From Micrasema longulum (lineage: Eukaryota > Arthropoda > Insecta > Trichoptera > Brachycentridae): 64,000 nt of DNA. Every line of letters begins with the position of its first letter. The stretch's first letter is position 1. Where the stretch lies: NCBI GenBank assembly GCA_022494885.1, contig JAGVSM010002974.1, positions 124,001 to 188,000 of the forward strand. The letters are read 5' to 3'. Below are positions 56,200 to 64,000 of the stretch, one piece after another. The notes below the pieces were generated by a model that saw only the letters and a list, made by a program, of their open reading frames with translations, was not told the DNA's origin and searched no databases. A program made the position numbers and the translations under genes.

Positions 56200-56458
56200 T
56201 AAAATATAGCAAATAACGATACTAAATAAATTTATACTACTTTCGGACGAGGGACATTTGACTATTACACGATTATAAATTTTAACCTACTTTCAAAGGG
56301 TAGGTTCTAGGATTTGACATTATTTTAGCAATATTTTTTGAATATTTAAAAAATGATGAAGATTTGATCTATAGCGTCCACCCCAACCTGTAATATAATG
56401 TTGTAAGACAGACTATACAATGCATCAAACTTTTTTTTTATTTGTTGAAAAAGAATTT
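56200..56458. other. AT-rich intergenic DNA
   Basis: Nothing recognised. Confidence 0.45.
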
Positions 56459-56459
56459 C

Positions 56460-57720
56460 GCAGTCATTATTATTATAATGGATAACTTATATAGCGCCAT
56501 TTTCGTAATATAATACCTCAAGGGCGCTTTACAAAGTGACTATACATATAAATTTAATTTATTTAAAAAAAAAATATATTTAAGAAAAACAATGTACTTT
56601 GTCACCACATACTAAGAATTGATTCAAATGATTTAGAGAACAAGTGGGTTTTAAGTTTTTTCCGAAACATCACTTCACTCTCACAGTTTCGCACCTCTGC
56701 TGGGAGAGCATTCCATGCCGTAGGGCCTGCGACCGCAAATGCGCGTTCGCCGAATTTAGTGTGCTGTTTGCGTAGAGGTATAATAACTTTTCCTTTAGAC
56801 GTACATAGATGTAGCTGATCAAAGCATAAGAGGTCTGTCAGCTAGTTCATCTGGAATGCAGAGTTCCCTTAGATATTCTGGAGCAGAGTTGTGCAATGAC
56901 TTATATATACCGAGGCCAACAGAGTTTGTATTCCACCCTCTGTGGAAAACGTAGCCAGTGTAATTCCCAAAGTAGTGGAGTGATATGACTGAGCTTAGAT
57001 TCAGAAAATTGTAAAAGAATGGAACCTTTTTTCTCAGAATTTCCTCTTAGCTTTGCTAAACGCTATATAAAACAAAATACGCAGCAGCGTTGGGAGTATC
57101 ATTGCCGCGCATCTTCTACAGGTAAAATCACTAAAATGTTTTCCCCAGAGCTGGCTGATGCAGCAAACTTCCGTCGTCATCACCAAAGTACTTTCGAAAC
57201 GACCCAAATTTTTACCGGACACGGAGCCATGAGAAGTTACCTATATAGGTTTAAATTAAGAAATGATGACTATTGTCCATGCGATGATTTTTCTTCACAG
57301 AGTATCGAACATTTTTTATTTCAGTGCCCATTTTTCAGTTTACAACGCCATAATCTTGAAGCAGAATGCAGGAAAGATGGGATATCTTTAACAGATATCC
57401 ACACTGTCATTAAAAGTAGTTATCACGCGCCATTGTTCTTGGATTTTGCAACAATGGTGAATTAGACTCAAAGGTAATAAACCAAAATCAGTGATCGAAC
57501 ATCCCATTTCCAAGATAAACAAAAACGACTTTTTCTCCGAGTACCTTAGCCTTGTACATGACACGTAAGGCTACTAAATACAGGGGTCCAAATATATATA
57601 TTTAAAAAAAATATATTCCAAATATAAATCTCGCTACGGCATTCAATACAGACTGTAGGCGAGTCATTTTATTCATTGGTAGACCTGCGTAGATACCATT
57701 ACAATAATCGACTAAGACAC
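56460..57720 (-). pseudogene. CR1-like retrotransposon 3' end, interrupted
   Basis: The minus strand, from high to low, holds a block with TCTACGCAGGTCTACCAATG and GCCTACAGTCTGTATTGA (57640-57720). After the insert it gives APEYLRELCIP, DELADRP, then GRRPYGMECS/AWN-type coding and the 3' UTR end with CCTTGAGGTATTATATTACG and ATAACTTATATAGCGCC (on plus at 56470-56530). It is the same family as 39668-40600. It is split at about 57005-57590 by an R1-like fragment on the other strand. Confidence 0.75.
57010..57590 (+). pseudogene. R1/LOA-type retrotransposon C-terminal fragment
   Basis: A 148-codon open frame (57019-57465) reads QRWEYHCRASSTGKITK, QIFTGHGAMRSYLYRFKL, YCPCDDFSSQSIEHFLFQCP and ends ATMVN. 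Q-x-L-T-G-H-G-x-F-x-x-Y-L-x-R-F followed by C-x-C...E-H-x-L-F-x-C-P is the typical RNase-H-proximal and cysteine/histidine block at the C-terminus of R1-clade ORF2 proteins. Reverse transcriptase and endonuclease are absent. It lies inside, and opposite to, the CR1-like element. Confidence 0.8.
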
Positions 57721-57744
57721 TACGAACGCGTCATCTGAAAAAAA

Positions 57745-57802
57745 AAATATGCAGTGTCCTATGAACCATTCGGAGCGGGTGAGGGATGACGATGATGTTG
57801 CA
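57745..57802 (+). mobile_element. SINE-A 3' fragment
   Basis: ATGCAGTGTCCTATGAACCA and GAGCGGGTGAGGGATGACGA with a GATGATG end match the SINE-A terminus. Confidence 0.65.
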
Positions 57803-57804
57803 AG

Positions 57805-58295
57805 GATGTTTAAGATAAATCATGTAGGTACTAATTTAATATGCAGGTACTTGAATGAATTTGATGAGAATCCCATGAGACTGTCAATCTAAAATATAAA
57901 TCACAAAGATGCACTTGTAAATGAAATATACGGTTAATTCCAGCGTTGTTTACGCGTGTGTTCGGATATTAGGGGTGATGTAGTATTCCCTTCAGGCGCC
58001 CACGTGACCAGATCACGTGACGTGACGTAATGAGGTCTCAAGTAGCGCGGGATACGCCCTCGTATAATCTAATTAAAACGATTCCCACACAAAACCGGGG
58101 TACGTTGCTTTATAATATGTCCATAAAATAGTATAAATACACTCGAACCTCTTTTTGTGCGAATTCGAAGTTAGACAGTTTTTTTAAGCAATAAAAAAAA
58201 TAGAAGGCATACGAGTATAATATACAAACCTTCGTTTAGACGTAAAATAGTGTACATTTATAGTAACGAGGTACCATATACAATAAATAAATATA
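57805..58295. other. Intergenic DNA with a paired E-box/CRE cluster
   Basis: Mostly unassigned. A GC-richer core at 57990-58110 contains the binding-site cluster listed next. Confidence 0.4.
58001..58030. promoter_or_regulatory. Two CACGTG E-boxes and a CRE-like site
   Basis: CACGTGA (58001) and TCACGTG (58013) form an inverted pair, followed by TGACGTAA (58023-58030). CACGTG is the canonical bHLH/bHLH-PAS site and TGACGTAA a CREB/ATF/PAR-bZIP-type site. No transcription unit is visible next to them, so function is speculative. Confidence 0.35.
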
Positions 58296-58299
58296 CCTT

Positions 58300-59110
58300 T
58301 TTAAAACATTTTAAAAGTAATACAGGTCTATGAAATACTGTCCAGAAAAAAATTTTTTAGCTAATTATTAGTAGACAATATTTTGAGTTTGTCCAAATAT
58401 TGTTGATTAATCCACCTGGTCCATGGAGAAGTATGGAAATTAAAAAAATAAAAATTTCAGGCGTTGCCTAGTATGTAAGTGAAATAATTCGATTAGATGA
58501 ATCTCACCCGCATAAATAAAGGTTTCAGGTCTTTAACTTCACAAACATCAACAGATGAAAGAATTGAAGTAATATAGATGTTCAAATATGGGCAGAATGG
58601 TGAATGTTACAGTGTGTAAAGTGACCACTCAAACCAGCAAATGACAGGTCATAAGCCCTGTAGATGCCTAGAATTCTATATTACCTTATTTAAAATGTTC
58701 TTTATCTCTGTTGTAATATGTTAATTATTAGTAGCATAACAATATTTTTAAATTTGTAATTTTGAATTCCCGCAAAAACGGTCATTCCATTAGCCACGCC
58801 CTTAATACGTCACGATTCGTGGTTATTTGTTCCTAGCCATTGAATTTTTTTCAGAAAATTATCACAAATCTAGATGTGGAACCGAAAACGACGTGATGGC
58901 GAAAACGCTTCATTGCATTGTCAACGCCTCTAATACGTCACGATTCGGTTAGATGTAGAGACTTTTTTTAAAGAATTTTATTTTAAAAATTATATATGAA
59001 AATATTTCTCCAGAATATCCATATTGATTTTGAAAATACAATTAATTATTCTAAATCCATTTTATATATTTTTATCGGTTTTCAGTAGTTAGTATGTTAT
59101 AATTCGCTAT
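58300..59110 (+). repeat. Family R repeat, copy 2, with nested P element
   Basis: GTCTATGAAATACTGTCC, TTAGCTAATTATTAGTAG [P insertion], GCATAACAATATTTTTAA, TTAGCCACGCCC, ACGTCACGATTCG (twice, near 58809 and 58938), AATATTTCTCCAGAATATCC and ATATTGATTTTGAAAATAC. It is colinear with 45620-46100 but with an internal duplication around the ACGTCACGATTCG motif. Confidence 0.75.
58371..58725 (-). mobile_element. Family P element nested in family R
   Basis: It starts ACAATATTTTGAGTTTGTCC, jumps to AAATATTGTTGATTAATCCA, then the reverse body CAGGCGTTGCCTAGTATG, AAGGTTTCAGG, GGGCAGAATGGTGAATG and CATAAGCCCTGTAGATGCC, ending CTCTGTTGTAATATGTTAA. TTATTAGTAG occurs on both sides. The empty counterpart in family R copy 1 (45767-45774) has it once, supporting a target duplication of about 8-10 bp. 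Confidence 0.8.
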
Positions 59111-59411
59111 TGTCATTTTTGTGAAATAAACATTGTTTCGTGAAAACTTTCATTATATAAGCCTCTAGGACTCCCGTTCGATAATTGGCAGGTATTTTGT
59201 ACTTTTTATAGATGATCCGTATAATTTCTTTATTATTTCAATAACGATCCCAAATAAAATAATGGCAAAAGTTGAAATTGCACTACCTTTAGAAAACACT
59301 TTATTTTTCATATTTGAAAAATGTTCTGATGTATCCACAGTCTATGTGAAAATCCAGGACGTACAACCTGTCAGGTGGAAGAAATACACATGTTTAAACA
59401 TTGCAAAACCA

Positions 59412-60003
59412 ATTAGGAAGTTCAGTGGTTTTAAAAAAAAAATATTTGTTCATAGACTATTAAACTAAGAAAAATGTTTTTTTTTTCAATTTTTTAAAGT
59501 TTTGTATTTCTGAAACAACTCTGCGTGTAACGTCAGAGGTTCATTTCCGCATCTCATTCAGTTCTTCCCATTCGTCCAGAAGCGACAAGCAGACCGGAAA
59601 TTTTCCATAGCTCTCAGATCATAGGTTTTTTTTTATTTCATTTCATTTTTTGCACCACAACAGGCCAGGAGGCCCAATTACAGTTGTGAATAACATTACA
59701 GAACAACCAGGCTTGAGAAAAATCAATTTTTAAATTTTTGTGTTCTCACCGGGAATCGAACCCGGAACCTTCCGTGCGTGAGTCAAGCGTCTTGACTACT
59801 ACACCACGGAGGCCGCCCGGAGGTTGATTCACATGAACCAGTGACGTCAATCAAAGTAGTGCGTTTTTATCCAAATATTTTTTATTATTTTTTCCGTACA
59901 TTTTCAAGAAACTTTGCCAAACAATTTAATGCTCTAATTTTCACCCCGCGCAAGAAAGAAAATTTGTATCCAATTTCCCGTAGGGCTGAAGTTCCTCATT
60001 GCA
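59412..60003 (-). mobile_element. Family Q element interrupted by SINE-B
   Basis: AGGAAGTTCAGTGGTTTTAA opens. TTCTGAAACAACTCTGCGTG, AACGTCAGAGG, GGAAATTTTCCATAGC follow to about 59625. After the SINE it continues GGAGGTTGATTCACATGAAC, GACGTCAATCAAAGTAGTG, CACCCCGCGCAAG and terminus GGGCTGAAGTTCCTCATTG. The two halves join into one family Q unit when the SINE is removed in alignment. Confidence 0.75.
59638..59818 (-). mobile_element. SINE-B copy nested in family Q
   Basis: On plus: TTTTTGCACCACAACAGGCC, AGGAGGCCCAATTACAG, TTTGTGTTCTCACCGGGAAT, CGAACCCGG, CGTGAGTCAAGCGTCTTGAC, ACTACACCACGGAGGC. Full length with intact A and B boxes on the minus strand. Confidence 0.85.
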
Positions 60004-60039
60004 ACAAATCTACGCCAACATGAATGAATTCGTATGAAA

Positions 60040-60222
60040 GTCTATGATAATCTATAGTCTGTGTCCAGGCGAATGAATAATCCTGTGTATGAAATAGAAC
60101 CAAACCCTGATCACCTAATTTGTCGTGTAACAAAAAAGATCTAGATAAGCTACAATTCGAATGTCAGTTCAATGCCTTATGGACCACTGGATGTGAATAC
60201 AGAAATGATGTTGTATTATAAC
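60040..60222 (+). mobile_element. SINE-A copy, old and headless
   Basis: CTGATCACCTAATTTG, TGTAACAAAAAAGATCTAGA, TCAATGCCTTATGGACCACT and AATGATGTTG follow the body order of SINE-A with many substitutions. Confidence 0.55.
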
Positions 60223-60224
60223 TT

Positions 60225-61670
60225 TTCAATAATACTTATCCAAAAATATTATTTGGTATTTTTGAAAAATCTTTTTTCTATTAAACCATAATAAAGTTTT
60301 TTTTCTGAAATTGAGATACGCGGTATAATTTTATTAATTTATTTCACACGTTTACAATTGTAAGGAGTTCACAAAAAATAACATAATATCAAATATATCA
60401 GTAAGTAATAATTAAAAAACATTACACATTATGTAAGAACTGACAGTGCTTTATTTAAAAAGAGGTGAAAAAGTTATACTGAATGCAAATAAAAAGTAAA
60501 ACTAAAGTTTACAATAACAAAAAATGTTAATATGAGCAAATTATTTGTTTTTTACAAACCAGATACAATTTTATAAATTAAAAAGACAGAAAATAACGAT
60601 TAAAAAAATGTAAAAGTACAATTTAAAATAAAAACTAATTGTAATATAAGTGACGATTATCAATAAAAAAACGCAGTCGTATTCAATAAATTAGACGTGA
60701 AATCAATGATAGACAGCTGACCGAAGTAAAATAACGCCACCTGCGATTATTGCTACAAGCTGAATAATTTAATTGAATACCTCAAATGACTTGCATTTTG
60801 TATGATAGTAATTCAATGATTGCAGTGTCTTCCATAAAACGGCATAAAAATAGGGTGTTGCTATGTTTTTTGAAATTCTGAATACGTAATAATTTTCTTT
60901 AGTCCTACGAGTAAAAAAACTCTTTCGGAATGGATTGAAGGTAAAAATCATGACAACATAAGAAGCATGTGTTCTATAATTTGTTGGAGAGGCAGAGCCT
61001 TACTGTGGATTGCCGAAATGTGCTATTGTAATAAACGTAGGTCGTGGACCTGGAAGCAGAGTATAATGTTCCGGCAGAAAGCACCCTTCCAGTACCATGC
61101 TCGGACCACTTCCGATCGATCGAGCCGTCAACGGATGACGTTTGGCAAAATGAATAAAACTGATTAGTCATATTTATTTATTTGTAATGCAATATTTTAA
61201 TTCTCATCAAAAAATTATTGTTTTTTCAAGTTTTAATAATTCAGTAGTATTGGTTACGCCACATTTACTCACACATATACATAGCACATTTACTAGGATA
61301 AGGCGTTCAATTTTATTTGTTACCTCGGGGGCCCTGGTTAAGATGTTGCATTGCCACCGTGGGGACCGATATTGTCCCGGCCCCAGAACAACAACCGAGC
61401 TGATCGTGAGTGCATGTGCTTTTTTATATTCTCACCGCGATCGCGAATAAGGTATTTGCAATCAATAACTATTTTATCTACTGTGACGTGTAATCATCAA
61501 GTGCCCCTCCTTCCTGACCACAAGATAGAATCTGATCCTGACTGCCGCGACAGAAGTTCAAACAATAAAGGCGCCAAAACCCAGAATAAGGTAGGTAATT
61601 GCATTCATTGTATTTAGGGTTCCGTGGCAAAGCAAATAAAGGATAACGCATTCCGCGAACCAGCGTTTAG
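60225..61670. other. Unassigned intergenic DNA
   Basis: AT-rich to 60960, then more balanced. Overlapping open frames at 60967-61617 on both strands contain no domain I recognise. GGGGGCCCTGGTTAAG and TATTGTCCCGGCCCC (61327-61385) stand out in composition but have no partner in the window. A gene cannot be excluded, but nothing supports one. Confidence 0.4.
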
Positions 61671-61674
61671 AGCG

Positions 61675-62105
61675 TTTTTTTATTTTTTAAATTTATTTAT
61701 CAAAAGCATACAAAAATTAACACATAAATAATCAAGTCCTACTGAACTGCATAAAATGCAGTTCGTCGGCAGGAACTTATAGTTAAGCTCTAATCTTATC
61801 TCTTAAATTCTAAAAACATATAAAAACTCTTATTACTATGGAAAAAAAATATGTGCATAGAAAATAAAAAAGAAAAACACAAAAAAATTTCAAAATAAAA
61901 AACCGCGTTCTAAAAGCCAGCAGACGTCTTTCTCTTGAGCCAGATAAGTTTTTTGATTTTTTATATTTAATGGGAGCGTATTATACATTTTTGGTATATT
62001 GTACTCTAGTTTGTAGTACTTTTCCCGTATTTATTATTAAATTTAGGGACATCTGCTAACAAGCAAGCGGCGCGATCAAGTATATTTCTTTGTATTTAAA
62101 AAGTA
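61675..62105 (-). mobile_element. Non-LTR retroelement 3' region
   Basis: A T-rich stretch on plus at 61676-61705 represents the A-rich tail of a minus-strand element. The UTR includes AAAATGCAGTTCGTCGGCAG, also found at 55160. Upstream on minus a weak coding trace (DRAACLLADVPKF) is visible at about 62040-62085. The coding region is not otherwise recognisable. Confidence 0.5.
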
Positions 62106-62254
62106 TTTTTAATATTTACCATTATAATAAAATGTTTATTTTAATAGATGATGGGTAATTCAGAACACAATTTTCTATTTTCTTTCACCGGAGATGTCAC
62201 GTTAAATATTAATTCTGACAAAGTTTTTTTCTCCAAATCTTGATGAGAAATATA

Positions 62255-62322
62255 CTGCAAAATGTTACAGCTCGCGGTTCGTAAAAAAGTTCCGCGGCCG
62301 CCAGTTGGAGAGCGCTGATTTA
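62255..62322. mobile_element. Possible hAT terminal sequence
   Basis: TTCCGCGGCCGCCAGTTGGA followed by GAGCGCTG is, on the complement, CAGCGCTCTCCAACTGGCGG, which has the CAGNGNTCTCCAA form and GC-rich continuation of hAT termini. No opposite end was identified, so this could be a solo end. Confidence 0.45.
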
Positions 62323-62324
62323 AA

Positions 62325-63695
62325 GGGTTTTATTAACGATATTCAAATGGCGAGTTTTAGATTTTTTCGTTTGTTTATGTGCTTGTCAAACATACATAGT
62401 TGTTCACGAATAATAATAATTGCATGAGTTGCAATAAACAGTAAAATAAAAAAAATGAACATATCGTGAATTGCCGCGAAAGCGGTAACCGACTTATCGA
62501 ACACAATAATTTATAGCGAGGGTTGTTGGCGGGCGACCAAAACACACCCCATTATTACTAACTATAGGTACCACTTATTACTAAACCATAGTCAAGTTAG
62601 GGGATGATTTGACGCGTGCGGAAGATACAAAATTAAAACATTTCCACATTATTTCAAATTACATGATTGACACGCATGGGAACCACCCGCGCATTTGTTG
62701 GCATATTAAAATAATATAGTTGGCATTTAAATAGTATATTGTGACGTATTTATCGGTTTGTCTGTCTCGTGGTCTCGTGCCTACTATGCAAAATATTTCT
62801 GATTCGATTTATTTATATTAAAAGGTAAATATTTATCAAGAACTATTGATGTTTAAATAAAGGTAGAATAATGGTGAATGGTGGCCAGCCAGCCAGCCAG
62901 TCAATGAGCTTTGACTTGGTATTTCAATGGGAAGTTATGATTTATCTTCTATTTTGTCAACAAAGTAAAATTAAGTTTTCTGCATTAAAAATAGAACACG
63001 TATGCATTTTTTACTAAAAAAATTTCATTGCAGATTAACGAAGAAGATACACATTTTCGTACATAAATATCGATTTGACTTTATATTGTCTCGATATGTA
63101 CCTATGAATATCGTGTTTGTAATCGCGCCCCTGGGGTTGTATTCTGAACGCAAAACCGCGCGTATAAAACGCATTTTTACGTACTTAATACACACTAAAA
63201 AAACGATCTCTTCGAGCGCAATTCCGTTCAAAATACTAGCCCTGATTTAAAATGGATTAAAACGGAACTAAAAATATTCCCGTTAAGATTGATATCATAT
63301 TCCTTATCTCGCTTTCTTTAATTTATTTTCTGTTCGTTCAATATTTCATAATATGATAAGTAACGCGAGAGATAGGTTAAATTAAAAGTATAGGTTAAAC
63401 AATTGCTGTTTTCAAACATATGTTTTTCAACAGTGATTTTGAGGTAGGTACTAAAAAATCTGGCGGAGCAAAATATTTCACGTGGACTGGCCTGGAAACT
63501 CGCAGGGCTTAATCTGAGGATGTTTGGGAGTTAATAAAAAAAGAAGTAGCATATGAAAATATCGCAGAGATATTTTTATAGGAAACAGCATTTACGACTG
63601 GAATCACAAAAGCAGACTTACAGAAATGTCTAATAATTATATTATAAACATGCCAAAAAGAGTTCGCGGGGCAATATATGCAAAAAGGGGAGTAA
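62325..63695. other. Unassigned intergenic DNA
   Basis: GTTTGTAATCGCG near 63115-63127 has an inverted relative near 37916. (CCAG)n occurs at 62884-62900. Open frames around 63000-63250 are antisense pairs without domain signatures. Confidence 0.4.
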
Positions 63696-63699
63696 CAAA

Positions 63700-63960
63700 A
63701 TATTAATACTTCGTGCAAAATTTGGCAATATGGAAATATCACACACTACGAATACCGATAAAAATATATGAAATGGATTGAGAAAAATCGATTGTATTTT
63801 TAAAATCAATTTGGATATTGTGGAGAAATGTTTTCAAACATAACTTTTTAAAAAATATTAAAAATATGGCACTACAAAAACGCGACATGTTTAGCCTTGA
63901 TAATTGTGACGTCAACATTATCTAAGAAATTTAAACGTTCATAATCTCTATATATCTGAA
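63700..63960 (-). repeat. Family R repeat, copy 3, partial
   Basis: Inverted relative to copy 1: ACACACTACGAATACCGATA, TGAAATGGATTGAGAAAAAT, TGGATATTGTGGAGAAATGT, AAACGCGACATGTTTAGCC and AATTGTGACGTCAACATTA correspond to 46080 back to about 45905. The match fades near 63945, close to the window edge. Confidence 0.7.
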
Positions 63961-64000
63961 CGAACAACTATTTTCATTTATTTGCATTTTCTGGAGGAAA

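Noticed and set aside
60967..61617. Cluster of overlapping open frames as a possible small gene
   Set aside because: Frames occur on both strands with no domain, no splice-linked continuation and no codon bias; left as unassigned DNA.

Overview
This window looks like AT-rich nuclear DNA from an arthropod, most likely an insect. It holds one confidently recognised protein-coding gene, an intronless fork head / FoxA transcription factor on the minus strand (15005-16030). The gene sits in a sharply bounded GC-rich island (about 14.8-16.3 kb), while almost everything else is AT-rich. The order is not certain from sequence alone: the protein is an insect-type Fkh, and the repeats (tRNA-headed SINEs with GAT tails, many MITEs, RTE/Jockey/CR1-like non-LTR remains) would suit several orders.

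The rest is a gene desert made largely of transposon debris. Non-LTR retrotransposon pseudogenes lie at 4.6, 8.5-9.0, 30.4-31.5, 32.4-33.2, 36.4-37.0, 39.7-40.6, 45.1, 46.3-46.9, 47.3-48.4, 53.2-54.1, 56.5-57.7 and 61.7-62.1 kb. A deleted hAT transposon lies at 54.1-55.0 kb. At least three tRNA-derived SINE families are present: A with an ACC anticodon-position head and a GAT tail, B with a tRNA-Val(CAC)-like head, and C. Several non-autonomous families recur and are named here for reference: P (palindromic/direct-repeat unit, a dozen pieces), Q (TIR element with GACGTCAC motifs, six pieces), R (three copies), S (two copies) and T (two copies). Single inverted-repeat elements lie at 3992-4238 (TTAA-flanked), 10838-11690 (foldback-like), 31850-31987, 38075-38622 (TA-flanked) and 52389-52614.

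Nested insertions give a relative chronology: SINE-B inside Q (59.4-60.0 kb) and inside a non-LTR element (32.4-33.2 kb), P inside R (58.3-59.1 kb), a retroelement tail inside S (42.1-42.3 kb), an R1-like fragment inside a CR1-like element (57.0-57.6 kb), and a palindromic insert inside Q (55.3-56.2 kb). That insert, at 55597-55772, has arms of about 86 bp and carries a hammerhead-ribozyme-like core (CTGAAGA...GAAAC) on both strands, as in Penelope-like retroelement termini. It is the most unusual structure I found. I see no operon, prophage, CRISPR array or other multigene system; fork head stands alone and the other elements do not act together with it in any way I can show.
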